Below are positions 9,282 to 19,746 of a DNA stretch of 64,000 nt, in pieces; positions within the stretch are counted from its first letter, which is position 1; each line of letters opens with the position of its first letter. The stretch is taken from positions 17,089 through 81,088 of the forward strand of contig BAXO01000011.1 in NCBI GenBank assembly GCA_001310555.1, read 5' to 3'. Under the pieces are notes generated by a model. It made no database searches, was not told the origin of the DNA, and was given only the letters and a program-made list of their open reading frames with translations. A program made the translations under genes and the position numbers. Origin of the DNA: Bacillus sp. JCM 19058 (GTDB lineage: Bacteria > Bacillota > Bacilli > Bacillales_H > Bacillaceae_D).

Positions 9282-10892
9282 ATGCTGGATCTCGTAATTA
9301 AGAACGGCCGCATTGTTGATGGGACGGGGAGTCCGTGGTTTATCGGAGATGTCGGCATAAAGAATGGACAGATCACGCATGTCGGAAGAGTTGAGCTAGA
9401 AAGTCAGGAAATCATTGATGCGAAACGTCAAGTCATTTCACCAGGGTTTATTGATGGGCATTCCCATTCTGATCTCCTTGTTGTTGATAATCCTCAGCTC
9501 GATATTAAGCTTCAGCAAGGAGTGACGACAGAAGTTGTCGGGAATTGTGGCTTGGCACCAGCCCATTTGTCGAAGGAAAGCAAAAGTTACTGCAACAGTA
9601 CATTGGGCCTGTTATCGGTCAAACGACAAAACCGTGGACATGGTCGAGTATTGAAGAGTATATTCAAACCTTGGTTAGGTCAGACATATCAGAAAATGTC
9701 GCAACGTACGTTGCTCATGGAGCTCTGCGGATAGCAGTGATGGGATTTGAAAACCGCCCGGCGACAAAGGCGGAGCTCGCACAAATGAAACACTTGCTGG
9801 AAGAGGGAATGAAGGCAGGGGCGATTGGCCTTTCTATCGGTTTGCTTTATTCGCCAGGACGCTATTCTTCAAAAGAGGAATTGGCTGAATTATGTGAAGT
9901 GTTACCTGCATACAACGGGTTATTTTCGACACATATTCGGGGAGAAGGAAACCATTTAATCGAATCGATTCAGGAGGTCATTTGGATAGCTGAGAAGGCA
10001 GGAATCTCTTTACATATTAGCCATCTCAAGGCGGCTGGGAAGCGAAATTGGGGCTTAGTTTCTCAAGCATTGGAAATGATTGAGGATAGTCGGGCGAGAG
10101 GGTTTGATGTAACCTGTGACGTTTACCCGTATGAAGCAGGTTCAACGATGCTTTCAACCGTACTTCCGCCGTGGACACTGGAAGGAGGAATGGAGCAATG
10201 CCTTGAACGCCTATCTCAACCTGATGTCAGAGAGCGTATTAAGCAGGAACTGAGCGTGGAGCAGGAGGACTGGGATAATCTTGTTGCTTCGACCGGTTGG
10301 GATAGTGTCATCATTTCAGCCGTCTCTCCGAAAAACGAGCACCTTGAAGGCGAAAGCATTGCTTCGATCAGTGAACGCCTTGGGAAAGACCCATGTGAAA
10401 CTGTCCTTGATTTGTTGCTGCAGGAGGACGGGAATGTATCGATTGTCTTTTTCCATATGGCGAATGAGGATGTTGAGCACGTGTTACAGTCAGATTATTC
10501 TTTAATAATTTCTGACAGTCTAGGCTGCTCGACTGGAAAACCGCATCCGCGTACCTATGGTACCTTTCCACGGATCTTCGATACGTATGTTCGCGAAAAA
10601 AAAGACTTTATCGCTTGAACAGGCAATTCGCAAGGTGACATCATTTCCGGCACAACGATTTCTGTTAGGTAATCGCGGATTGCTAAAGCCTGGATATGCC
10701 GCCGATCTAACGATATTTAATCCAGAAACAATCAAGGCGACAGCGACGTATCAGAACCCGATTCAATATCCGACTGGAATTGATTATGTATTTGTCAACG
10801 GTGTAAAAACAATTAGCCAAAACGAGAATTTACAAACGAATCATGGAACTGTAATAAAGGCACAGCGAACATTACAATGCTCGTGTCAATGA
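9282..10892 (+). CDS. N-acyl-D-amino-acid deacylase (D-aminoacylase) (two frame breaks)
   Basis: An amidohydrolase-superfamily protein that would release free D-amino acids from N-acyl-D-amino acids. The family signature is clear: N-terminal LDLVIKNGRIVDGTGSPW, the metal motif PGFIDGHSHSD, GVTTEVVGNCG, HIRGEG, the HISHLKAAG lysine/histidine block and a C-terminal GYAADLTIFNPETI. A missing C near 9562 and an extra A in the eight-A run near 10592 disrupt the frame; the repaired length is about 536 residues, typical of the family. It is 16 bases downstream of the PLP enzyme gene, with which it probably forms an operon under the DauR-like regulator. Confidence 0.85.
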
Positions 10893-10911
10893 AAATGAGG
10901 AGTGTCAAACA

Positions 10912-11376
10912 ATGTCTGCAGAACAAAACTTAAAAAAACTTAAAGATTGAGCTACCAGCTCCAAGTAAACCGAAATTCGTATATGTTCCTTGCAAGCGAA
11001 CCGGGAATCTTATCTATACCTCAGGGCAGGACTGCGCAAAAATGGTGAATTGGTTTATGAGGGGAAGCTTGGGCGGGATCTATCGATCGAAGAAGGACAA
11101 AAAGCAGCCGAAATCGCTGTAATTAATTGCTTGTCAGTCATTCGTGCAGAGATCGGTAGCTTGGACAACATTAAGCAGGTGGTCAAAATGCTCGCTTTTG
11201 TCAATTCGGCACCGGGGTTTTCTGATCAGCCATACGTCATAAACGGTGCCTCTGAATTGTTAGAAAAGGTGCTCGGAGACAAAGGCAAGCATGCTCGCTC
11301 AGCGATTGGCACAAGTGAGCTTCCGTTTGATACTCCAGTAGAAATCGAAATGATTGTCGAAATAGAGGAATCGTAA
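10912..11376 (+). CDS. RidA/YjgF family enamine/imine deaminase (two frame breaks)
   Basis: A small trimeric RidA-family protein, about 154 residues. The core is visible as TGNLIYTSGQDC, INCLSVIRAEIGSLDNIKQVV and HARSAIGTSELPFDTPVEIEMI, with the catalytic arginine in HARSAIG. RidA hydrolyses reactive enamine/imine intermediates made by PLP dehydratases, which matches the upstream fold-III PLP enzyme. ATG 10912 has GAGGAG upstream. The frame changes twice: one extra A in CTTAAAGATT near 10944 and one missing A in GCAAAAATGG near 11039. The N-terminus reads MSAEQNLKKLKIELPAP once repaired. It is the last gene of the operon and is followed by a terminator. Confidence 0.85.
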
Positions 11377-11408
11377 AAGAGCGGTTTTACATCAATCGAA
11401 CAAAAAGT

Positions 11409-11448
11409 AACGAGTGTGATATCAAAGTATTTCGCACTCGTTTTCTTT
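11409..11448 (+). terminator. Terminator of the D-amino-acid operon
   Basis: AACGAGTG at 11409-11416 pairs with CACTCGTT at 11435-11442 (extendable with one mismatch) and is followed by TTCTTTC. Confidence 0.65.
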
Positions 11449-11818
11449 CGAGATATTTAAAGAAAGTATAAAAATTTGGATTGAAGTTCTCTCATTTAGC
11501 ATTCAGCATTGTCACGTCCAGTCCAATCGCCCAGCGACGAGCGAACTTCCTCCGTTTCTGTACGAACAGTCAACATCAGTTCCTTCTATCACGCAATTGT
11601 TGCCCTTATTTCCGCAACGCCGTCCAGTTTTTCCAGTGCTAAAGGGCGCTCTGCACTTTTGGCATAATGGTCAATCCTTAAACGGGGCCATTAACTGCAA
11701 TCATTCGTCAAAAAGGTGTCACAACCGATCAACACACGAGAGAGGGATTAGAGTCAGTCAAACAGAATAAGCTATAAAATAGAAATCAAAATGCATGGCT
11801 GATAAAGGAGGGTAACAT
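11449..11818. other. Intergenic region with a possible coding relic
   Basis: About 370 bases. A minus-strand frame at roughly 11600-11690 reads HYAKSAERPLALEKLDGV before a stop, which looks protein-like but has no start or ribosome site, so it may be a relic. Nothing else stands out until the GGAGGG ahead of the cupin gene. Confidence 0.3.
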
Positions 11819-12349
11819 ATGAACGATTGTCCTATTGGACAACAGCTTGTTCATCCTGACGGGAGCACGGTGACCTTACTGGACAAAGGAACAGAGCAGG
11901 CGGGACCATTTCTCAAGGTTGAGCATCGGATGACAAAGGCAAAGGCTGTCAACGGTCCTCACTGGCATCCTGTTTTGAAAGAGACTTTCACTGTCAAGGA
12001 AGGACATATGCGATTTTTAGTAGATGGTCGGGAAAGCATTCTCAGTGCTGGCGAACAGCTGACTATCTGGCCAGAACAAGTTCACCAGTTTTGGAATATT
12101 AGTGACTCAGGCTTGGTTGCCATACACAAGATTAGTCCTCCGGGCAAGCACTGGGAAATGTTCCAATTAATCCATAAGCTAGAATGCGAAGGTAAAATGA
12201 ATAAGAAGGGTATCCCGACGAACCCTCTTTGGGTTGGGCTTGCTTGGGAACATATGGACGGCTTTCTTGCTGGCCCTCCGAAAATGCTCCAAAAGGTTTT
12301 CTTGGGTGGACTTGCTTCAATGGCTAAACGATTCGGTTACCGTATTTAA
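11819..12349 (+). CDS. Cupin-domain protein
   Basis: An intact 176-residue protein with a single double-stranded beta-helix cupin domain. Motif 1 reads GPHWHPVLKETFTVKEG (two histidines and a glutamate as metal ligands) and motif 2 reads GEQLTIWPEQVHQFWN (third histidine). The C-terminal 60 residues are helical and end MAKRFGYRI, a feature seen in cupins annotated only as hypothetical. The substrate is unknown; it could be a dioxygenase, isomerase or binding protein. AAAGGAGGG sits 7 bases before ATG 11819, an excellent ribosome site. It seems to be a single-gene unit. Confidence 0.8.
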   Translation: MNDCPIGQQLVHPDGSTVTLLDKGTEQAGPFLKVEHRMTKAKAVNGPHWHPVLKETFTVKEGHMRFLVDGRESILSAGEQLTIWPEQVHQFWNISDSGLVAIHKISPPGKHWEMFQLIHKLECEGKMNKKGIPTNPLWVGLAWEHMDGFLAGPPKMLQKVFLGGLASMAKRFGYRI

Positions 12350-12446
12350 AAAAACGTTTGTAGAAAAAGGAAGACAAATAGTAGTTGACAAAAAATAATT
12401 AAGGATTACATTGTATGTTGATCAAAGAAAAAATATACCTTTTATT

Positions 12447-12567
12447 CGCTGAATCTTGCAAGAGCGGGGGAACCATTCGGACAGAAGCTTCTGTCTTGGG
12501 GTGAATCTTATTCGAAAATAAGAGGGGATACTCTCCGTCCCTAATCCGACAGCTAACCTCGTAAGCG
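12447..12567 (+). promoter_or_regulatory. c-di-AMP riboswitch (ydaO/yuaA leader)
   Basis: The conserved blocks of the ydaO-yuaA leader occur in order: the 5' P1 strand CGCTGAATCTTG at 12447, GCGGGGGAACC near 12473, TGGGGTGAATCTTATTCG near 12497, an AGGGGATACTCTCCGTCCC region near 12523, and CCGACAGCTAACCTCGTAAG near 12546 ending in AGCG, which closes P1. In Bacillus this riboswitch binds cyclic di-AMP and turns off potassium transporter genes. It precedes a KtrA gene here, exactly as yuaA (ktrA) in B. subtilis. Confidence 0.93.
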
Positions 12568-12606
12568 TTGATTACTTTTTGAGAGAAAGGTCTGAATAAA
12601 GCAAGA

Positions 12607-12636
12607 GGACCGTTCTTTTAGTGGTGGTCTTTTTTT
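12607..12636 (+). terminator. Riboswitch expression-platform terminator
   Basis: GGACCG at 12607-12612 pairs with the TGGTCT segment ending at 12630, with two G:T pairs, followed by a run of T residues. It lies between the riboswitch aptamer and the ktrA start codon, so ligand binding would favour termination. Confidence 0.75.
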
Positions 12637-12671
12637 GTTGTGCACGTATCGTCAAAAAGGGGCTGGATAAA

Positions 12672-13329
12672 ATGAAAAAGCAATACGTCGTAATCGGATT
12701 AGGGCGATTTGGAAGCAGCGTTTGTAAGGAACTGTACAAAATGGGACACGAAGTCTTAGCGATCGATTATAAAGAGGATAGGGTAGAAGATTTAGTTAAC
12801 TACTGTACTCATGCTTCATTGGCTGATGCGACTGATGAAAAGGCGCTCCAATCGCTTGGAGTTCGAAACTTCGATTATGTCGTCGTGGCGATTGGCGATC
12901 ATATTCAAGCTAGTATTCTATGCACTTTACTTTTAAAGGAAATGGGCGTTAAGAACGTTTGGGTTAAAGCAAGGAATTACTATCATCAACGAGTTCTTGA
13001 AAAAAATTGGTGCTGATAAAATTGTTCATCCTGAGCACGACATGGGGGTTCGGATCGCTCATAATTTAAGCTCTGAAAAAGTGATCGATTATATTGAACT
13101 GTCGTTAGATTACAGCATTGTTGAATTGAAGGCATCGAAGAAAATTTCGGGAAAAACGCTGGCTGAGTTGGATATTCGTGCGAAATACGGCTGCACCATT
13201 TTAGGGATTAAACGGAATGGAGACTTGAATATTTCGCCGTCACCGGATGATTTAATCATGAATGAAGATATTTTGATTGCAATCGGTCGTAACGATGAGT
13301 TGCAACGCTTTGAGGATATCGGGATTTAA
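12672..13329 (+). CDS. ktrA: KtrA potassium uptake regulator subunit (one frame break)
   Basis: A cytoplasmic RCK protein gating a Ktr potassium channel. The N-terminal RCK_N domain binds nucleotides through VIGLGRFGSSVCKEL, with the acidic IDYKEDRVEDL loop and the DATDEKALQSLGV segment. The RCK_C domain follows (SLDYSIVELKASKKISGKTL). Length is about 218 residues after one extra A in the run near 13001-13007 is removed, joining RVLEK to IGADKIVHPEHDMG. ATG 12672 is the true start: upstream in-frame codons lie in the terminator. No ktrB is adjacent; in B. subtilis ktrA and ktrB are together, so the partner membrane subunit must be elsewhere. Controlled by the c-di-AMP riboswitch. Confidence 0.93.
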
Positions 13330-13376
13330 AACGACCGCATGCTGTTGCGCGATTATCTGATAGAAGGAGAATTCAA

Positions 13377-14227
13377 ATGATTAGAGGGACAGCAGCATTG
13401 ACATATGAAGGTTTGGAAATGGAATACTCGATCCATGGTGAGGGAGAGCCGATCCTAGTTTTTCACGGTGGCCACTCGAATTGTAACGAGCAGTTTGGCT
13501 ATGCCACATTAGAAAACGAAGGATATTCGCTCATTACGCCTTCGCGACCCGGCTACGGCACGACTTCTGAAAAAAATAGGCAAGAGCTTAGCACAGTCAT
13601 GCCGTTATTATATGGAGCTGCTTAACCAGCTTCGTATTCAGAAAGTACATGTGATTGCCATGTCAGCTGGTGGTCCGACAGGAATGATGTTTGCGAGCCT
13701 TTATCCTGAAAGAGTTCGAACCTTAACACTACAAAGTGCTGTTACGATGGAATGGTTAAAGCCGAAGGATAAAAAAATACAAGCTCGTTCAATTCATGTT
13801 TCACCCGTTAACTGAAAAATGGGTATGGCGGCTCATGGCATGGTTGAACAATAAATACCCTTCATTTATTTTTGAGAAAATGGCACCTTCATTTAGTACG
13901 TTGCCTCTTCGCGATATTAGAAAGAAGCAGCTCGCTCGCGATTTGTATGAAGTACGCTACATGAATAACCGACAGCGTTCCGGGAAAGGCTTCTTCCTCG
14001 ACCTTAAGCAGTCAATCGAGGTCACGAAGGAACACTTAAAACAAATTACGTGTCCAACCATCATCCTCCATAGTAAGTATGATGCGTCTGTTCCATTAAC
14101 TCATCCACAGCATGCCCACACATGTATTCGTCGCTCAGAGCTTCACCTACTTCATACATGGGGGCACTTGATTTGGCTCGGTGCAGGGTCGGAGGAGATG
14201 GAAACCATTTTGCTCGATTTTTTTTGA
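13377..14227 (+). CDS. Alpha/beta hydrolase (two or three frame breaks)
   Basis: An alpha/beta-hydrolase-fold enzyme of about 280 residues. The oxyanion region is VFHGGHSN, the PSRPGYGTT segment follows, the nucleophile serine lies in VIAMSAGGPTGM, the acid in HSKYDASVP and the histidine in LHTWGHLIW. The substrate is unknown; an esterase or carbon-carbon hydrolase is possible. Extra A residues in the seven-base runs near 13569 and 13771 split it. The final eight-T run at 14218-14225 may also carry an extra base, in which case the protein ends at 14249 with EATFALA rather than at FF. It is convergent with the downstream kinase gene. Confidence 0.8.
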
Positions 14228-14254
14228 AGCGACATTCGCTTTAGCGTGAAGGCT

Positions 14255-15198
14255 TTACGACTCGATTGTTCCATCCAATCGTTTCTGCAACACCTTTTTC
14301 ATGTAGAGGTAGGCGTTTTCGTCCTTCTTTTTCGCAAAGAAGCGTAGGCCATCCAAGCTTTTGCAAAGTAGCGCTGCCCGCAGCCTTTGTTCGAAGTTTG
14401 GAATGTCTACACCTTTCTTTTTACAATAATGAAGGAAATATTGCGGAAGCTGTAGGGAGGGCGTCCATAAGTGGAAGGTCGCTAAATCGAAAACGAAGTC
14501 TCCGTACATCGCCATTTCCCAGTCGATGAGCGCTGTAATGCCGCGATCGTCAGCGAGGATATTACCAAGATGAAAATCGCCGTGAACTAAGTATCGTTCA
14601 GAGGAGCTGTAGGTGGATAGTTCAATCATTTCAGCGTAGAACGTTTCAAACAATTCCCGCTCTAAAAAGCTGCTTCGAAACAGCTCATGCCAGCCATGCC
14701 AAAAGCCCGGCTCCCTTTCATCAAAAAAAAGCTTGAAGGTTTTGCTGCCAGCTTTTGTGCATTCCTGCCCCAGAAGCTCCAATAAATCCGTAGCCAGTTG
14801 TTTGCTCTGTCTCCAGCTGGTTTTTTTTGAAACAAAAGCTCGCTCAATTCAGGAAGAAAATGCTGAAGCTGTTTTTCTTCATAGTGCTGTAATGTCTTCC
14901 CAGCCGCTCGCTCGGAGATGGCATAATATATTTGGTTGTTAACAGCTCCCGCCTCCACCATTTTCGGAATCGGGAGCATTTCTGATGAGAACCGATAAGA
15001 AAGGTCTCGCTCTCTTTGGAATCCCTCAAAGCTCTGATTAAATCGAACGACAAACTTTTGCCCATTATGGCGAAAAAAATAAGCGCGATTAACCTCTCCT
15101 TGCTCAATAGCTTCGAGTTCTTCGATTTTATCGCCAAGCTGTTTTTGCAGAAACATTTCGGCTGAACGGTTATCTATATTCGTTTTAATCGGTGACAT
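14255..15198 (-). CDS. Aminoglycoside phosphotransferase-like small-molecule kinase (two frame breaks)
   Basis: A protein of the APH/choline-kinase fold. The N-lobe reads KFVVRFNQSFEGFQRERDL, and the catalytic loop LVHGDFHLGNIL followed by ALIDWEMA supplies the Brenner-type aspartates. Such genes phosphorylate antibiotics, choline, homoserine or sugars; the natural substrate here is unknown. The frame breaks twice, at eight-base A and T runs on the coding strand near 14820 and 14725. The missing link GYGFIGASGAGMHKSW is readable only in the third frame, supporting one extra base in each run. ATG 15198 has AAGGAAGG upstream and is preferred over TTG 15216. Repaired length is about 314 residues. 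Confidence 0.75.
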
Positions 15199-15441
15199 AT
15201 CGTTTCCTTCCTTCAAGCTTTCCTATTATTTTATCATTTGTAATGAACACGTTGAACCCATTTATTTCACTTTTAAAAGCAGGGCTTGCTGAAGCACCGA
15301 ACAGTGCATCTACTCCCTTTCTCTTCATCGTAAAAAAAGTATAATTGTGAAATCTAAAATTTGACATTAACAAATAAGCGGAAGTAGCTTAGAATAGTTT
15401 ATTAAGAGCAATTTGTGCCAAGAGAGAAGGAGTTGGACAAG

Positions 15442-16723
15442 GTGAGTGACCTTAAAGCATTACAAGTATCAGAGTTGAAAGAGCGTTACGTGGCATTACA
15501 AAAAAAATACGAAGACTACCAACAGCAAAAGCTGAATCTTGACATGTCGCGAGGCAAGCCCTGTCCGGAGCAATTGGACCTGTCGCTTGCTATGCTCGAT
15601 CTCGTAAATTCGGAGGAAAGTTTAACGACAGAAAACGGAATCGATACTAGAAACTACGGTCTACTTGATGGGATTCCTGAGGCTAAGCAGTTATTTGCTA
15701 ATATTCTTGATGTGGAGCCAAAGGAAATCATCGTTGGGGGAAATTCAAGCTTGACACTGATGCATGATACGATCGCTCGCGCAATGTTTAATGGGATTTA
15801 TGGAAGTGCCGTGCCGTGGATCCGACTTCCGAAAGTGAAGTTCCTGTGTCCGAGCCCGGGATATGACCGACATTTCGCGATTTGTGAGCTTTTTAATATT
15901 GAAATGATTACGATAGACATGCTGGCAGAAGGACCAGATATCGAACGAATTGAGAAGCTAGTAGCTGAGGATGAGTCGATTAAAGGCATTTGGTGTGTAC
16001 CAAAGTATAGCAACCCTGATGGGACTACCTATTCAGACGAAGTGGTCAAACGCTTGGCAAAAATGAAAACGAAAGCCGCGGACTTCCGAATTTTTTTGGG
16101 ATAATGCTTACGCAATGCATCATTTAACGGACACACCTGAGCAGTTGGAGGATATCTATGCCGCGAGCAAGGAAGCGGGCTATCCAGATCGGGTATTGAT
16201 GTTTGCTTCAACCTCAAAGGTTACCTTTGCTGGCTCAGGACTTGCTGCGATGGCTGCAAGTGAAAACAACCTGAATGTTTTTCGCAAGCAGCTTTCGATT
16301 CAAACCATCGGCTCAGACAAACTCAATCAGCTTCGCCATGTTCGCTTCTTCAAGGACGCGGCAGCGTTAGACGAGCATATGAAAAAGCACGCAGCAATTA
16401 TTAAACCTAAGTTCGAGCAGGTGCTAAAAGCCTTTGACGAGCACCTTGATGGAAAGCAAATTGCCGAATGGTCCAGACCTGCTGGCGGTTATTTTATTAG
16501 TCTTGATACACTTGATGGCTGTGCCAAAGCTGTTGTTCGACTAGCAGCAGAGGCTGGCGTAAAATTAACCGGTGCTGGAGCAACTTTTCCGTACGGGATC
16601 GACCCGCGTGATCGAAACATTCGAATTGCTCCGTCATTCCCGTCGTTGTCAGAGCTAAAAACGGCTATGGACATTTTTTGTATCTGTTTGGAGATGGTTA
16701 GTATAGAAAAAAATAATGGCTGA
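15442..16723 (+). CDS. Aspartate aminotransferase-like class I/II PLP enzyme (one or more frame breaks)
   Basis: A fold-I aminotransferase of the AspT type (PF12897-like), about 427 residues. Markers are the N-terminal LNLDMSRGKPCPEQLDL, NYGLLDGIPEAKQLFA, the VGGNSSLTLMHD phosphate region, PKYSNPDGTTYSDEVV, and the PLP lysine in FASTSKVTFAGSGLA. It would interconvert aspartate or a related amino acid with its keto acid. GTG 15442 follows AAGGAG with a 9-base spacer. An extra T near 16091-16097 breaks the frame between DFRIF and WDNAYAMHH. If the runs near 16710 and 16723 are also one base long, the protein ends IEKIMAEKKPA at about 16741. Confidence 0.85.
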
Positions 16724-17319
16724 AAAAAAAGCCTGCGTAACAAGCGTAACTTGCGGAGACTTACTAGGAAGGCTACAGTGCAAGAGATGACTCAACCCGT
16801 ATCCTTGATTAGAGCGTACGGGTTGGTTTGTGTTGACAAAATCGTAGACTACGATCTGGGCAGAAGCCGATATCGGTATGAGGCGATTCCGATAATGGCA
16901 AAAGTCCTTGGATCTATCTATCGCAAGGTTGTAACACTATCTCTTTCTAAGGTGGGCCAATCAAGCGAATCCGGCATGCTTTTATCCGAATCGGTCAAAA
17001 GCATGCTATAATTAACCGTATAAAATTGACTTCGATTGTTAGAAAATCCGGCCTTTACGAAACGAATACGTGCCTGAAGCTGTACTTCAGCAAGCGGTTG
17101 CTTTGCTGGAACAGAGGGGTTACTCTCTCCTGATGATTGCACTCCACTTAGAAAAGGAGTCTTGAATTCTAGCTTCAGCACCTTGGTAAAATATTCGCAC
17201 GAGCAATAATGAAACCGCTAACATATGAGGTTTATTGGATGAAGCCGAATGCTGATCGTGATGTAGGCCTCGTTAGCTTGGTATATAAATCAATCTGGAG
17301 AAATTGGGGGGTGTGACTT
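16724..17319. other. Intergenic region with hairpin and orphan coding tail
   Basis: About 600 bases. AACCCGTA at 16794-16801 pairs perfectly with TACGGGTT at 16817-16824, a possible weak terminator for the aminotransferase. From 17043 to 17165 a plus-strand frame reads YVPEAVLQQAVALLEQRGY and then more protein-like sequence to a TGA, but it has no start codon with a ribosome site; it may be a gene fragment. Two longer open frames here (16751-17011 plus, 16918-17181 minus) show no protein-like character. Confidence 0.35.
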
Positions 17320-18224
17320 ATGTTAAAAAAAGACATTGAGTGGAGTGCTCCGGTAAAAACGCTTGAGCTGTGGCATGTTCCCGGGATTCAATCGAGCTTT
17401 CAAATTCATGCTATGCATATTCGCAAGGTCGAACGTGGATGGTATTATCCAGAACATCAACACCCCCACTTTTTTTGAGCTTAATCTCGTAACGCAAGGG
17501 TGTCAGGAGCTGATGTTAAATGGACAGTCCTATTGCCAGCGGCAAGACTATGTCTCGATCATTCAGCCTGGTCAAGCGCACACTTGTCGGGCGGTGAATC
17601 AACCTACCCTGACATTGCTATGCTTTCACTTTACGTTGGATGATCCATTGTTCGTAGGTTTATTACAGCAGCTTGAGCACGTTATTTACGCAGGCGATTC
17701 GGAGATTGCTCGCAGTATACGTCCAGCACTCGATAAATTAATGGTTTATGTTCATGTTTCCGACACGTTGACCGTGACGGAGCGTTTGAAGATCCAATCC
17801 GCTTTTTTTTGAGATGTTTGCCATTTTGGCTGATTGCTTAGCTTCCAATGAGTCCATCGGAAAAGAGCATAAGAGAGAAGAAAATATCGACATGTATACG
17901 TTGGCAAAACAAATTGCTAGACGAATTGATCGGTTGCTCTATGAGGCTCCGCAAGATTCCTATATTGGAATTATTTCAGAACAGCTTCATGTTAGTCCTT
18001 CTTATGGCTATCGTGTATTCCGAAAGGTGTTTGGAATTTCTCCCCGTCAATATTTAACTAAAATCAAGCTTGAGCATGCTCAGTCGCTATTGCTTGAAAC
18101 GAATATGAGTATTGAGCAAATCGCGAATCAGTTAGGCTATCAGAGCGCCTCCCAATTCAGCCGCCAGTTTAAACGCTGGACTGGTCAATCTCCCCGTCAG
18201 TATAAGACCGGTATTGAACGATGA
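17320..18224 (+). CDS. AraC-family transcriptional regulator (two frame breaks)
   Basis: A two-domain regulator. The N-terminal cupin-like sensor contains YYPEHQHPHFFELNLV and DYVSIIQPGQAHTC. The C-terminal AraC domain has both helix-turn-helix units, SYIGIISEQLHVSPSYGYRV and SIEQIANQLGYQSASQFSRQF, ending in WTGQSPRQY. ATG 17320 lies behind GGGGGGTG. One extra T in each of the runs 17470-17476 and 17803-17810 breaks the frame; repaired length is about 300 residues. It is 130 bases upstream of a sugar-binding lipoprotein and probably controls sugar use in this locus. Confidence 0.88.
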
Positions 18225-18354
18225 TAATCTGTAAACTATTAAAGTCAAATTTGGTAAAGTTTTCGCATGATTAGGTTATGTCAATCGCATCCTTTACTAG
18301 ATTACAATTATATGGGGTGATTGGACAAATATTATTTTAACGGGAGGGAAGTCA

Positions 18355-19689
18355 TTGAATCATTTAAATCATGTAAGGGCTTTCTTTTATTTGATGCTTG
18401 CGTTTGTTTTCCTGCTTGTCGCCTGTAACGGCAATGAAGAAGCAGAGGGACTAGAGCTAGCCAAAGAAACAGAAACGTCAAACGATGATGTTGTGAAAAT
18501 TAAAATTTTATATCCGTGGGGAGAAGGAGCTTTTCTTGAAAGGTATGAGGCAATTGATGAAAAGCTAGAAGGGATAGAGCTGGAGTTTATTGACGGGCAT
18601 GCTCAGCTCGAGCCACTGCAAGAATTAAATGCCAACAACGTTATACCAGATATTATTCTAGCAGAACATGGAACGACCCCGTTAGTCGAATTGGATATGA
18701 TTCAGCCTCTTGACGAATTAATTGAAAAACATCAATTCGATCTAACGAAGGTGTTTCCTTCAGCCATTGAATTTATCCGCGCTCAGGATTTGGAGGGGAG
18801 ATTGCTTGGATTACCAGTTTCAGGGGAAACGCACGCGTTATATTACAACAAAGAAGTGTTTGATTTGTTTGGGGTACCGTATCCGTCAAACGATTTGACA
18901 TGGAATGAAATTGTTGATTTAGCGAGAAAAATGACGGCTGAGCGGGAAGGACAGCAGTACCGGGGATTAGAAATGGGAAAAGCATCGTCGATGGGAGCTG
19001 ATTCTTTAATCCCGTTGGAGCAGTTAGCCGTTAATTTGACGGATCCCGAGACAGGGGAGGTGTTACTTACTGAGGAATCAGCCGTACAGAAATATCTGGA
19101 GCTAATGAAGGACATTTATGATATTCCGGGATTGTATAACCCTGATCCAGAGTCTCGAAACGACTATGAGTTTCCTCTCGGTACAGTCGCAATGTTAGTC
19201 ACATGGATCGATTACGGTCGCTGGGGAATACCTGCCGACGCGGAGCTGATGAGTAACATCGGAATAGCTCATGTCCCGGTATGGGACGACAATCCGGTCG
19301 GTGCTCCAGTCGATTCCAAGCTGCACGTAATTAACAAATATAGTGAGCACCAGGATGAGGCCTTCCAGGTCATTACGGAATATTTATCAACTGAACACCA
19401 AAGCCTGCTTGGGGCAAACTATGCAGAGCCGCCTGTTGTCAACGACCCGGATACGTGGGGAAAATACGGGACAAATTTTGTGAAGTTTGAAGAGATCGAT
19501 ATGCAACCTGTTTTTGCAGGAGAACGTGCAACCCCGCCTGAAAGAGTAAGCAAATGGGATGAATATGTAGGCTTGTTGGGGAAATTGCCGGAATTAGCCG
19601 AATCGAACACAGACATCATGAGTCTATTACGTGTCTTGAAGGAAGAATCTGAAGCGAAGATCCAGGATGCGAAGGCGCAAGGACAATGA
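18355..19689 (+). CDS. Sugar ABC transporter substrate-binding lipoprotein 1
   Basis: An intact 444-residue extracellular solute-binding protein (family 1). The N-terminus is a lipoprotein signal ending in the lipobox LVAC (near residue 24). The body shows the usual GETHALYYNKEVFDLFGVPYP and LTWNEIVDLARKM features. It would bind an oligosaccharide outside the membrane. TTG 18355 follows GGGAGGG. No permease genes accompany it; two paralogues lie just downstream. It ends at a bidirectional terminator shared with the next, oppositely transcribed, binding protein. Confidence 0.9.
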   Translation: MNHLNHVRAFFYLMLAFVFLLVACNGNEEAEGLELAKETETSNDDVVKIKILYPWGEGAFLERYEAIDEKLEGIELEFIDGHAQLEPLQELNANNVIPDIILAEHGTTPLVELDMIQPLDELIEKHQFDLTKVFPSAIEFIRAQDLEGRLLGLPVSGETHALYYNKEVFDLFGVPYPSNDLTWNEIVDLARKMTAEREGQQYRGLEMGKASSMGADSLIPLEQLAVNLTDPETGEVLLTEESAVQKYLELMKDIYDIPGLYNPDPESRNDYEFPLGTVAMLVTWIDYGRWGIPADAELMSNIGIAHVPVWDDNPVGAPVDSKLHVINKYSEHQDEAFQVITEYLSTEHQSLLGANYAEPPVVNDPDTWGKYGTNFVKFEEIDMQPVFAGERATPPERVSKWDEYVGLLGKLPELAESNTDIMSLLRVLKEESEAKIQDAKAQGQ

Positions 19690-19706
19690 ACCTTCAGAAT
19701 GGCACA

Positions 19707-19743
19707 ACAAAACCTTCGAAGGGCTTCCCTCCGAAGGTTTTGT
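19707..19743. terminator. Bidirectional terminator between two binding-protein genes
   Basis: ACAAAACCTTCG at 19707-19718 pairs perfectly with CGAAGGTTTTGT at 19732-19743; the stem itself contains the A/T runs needed for both directions. It lies between convergent genes. Confidence 0.8.
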
Positions 19744-19746
19744 GAT

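Noticed and set aside
16751..17181. Two overlapping open frames on opposite strands after the aminotransferase
   Set aside because: Neither has a ribosome site or protein-like composition; they appear to be chance open frames.
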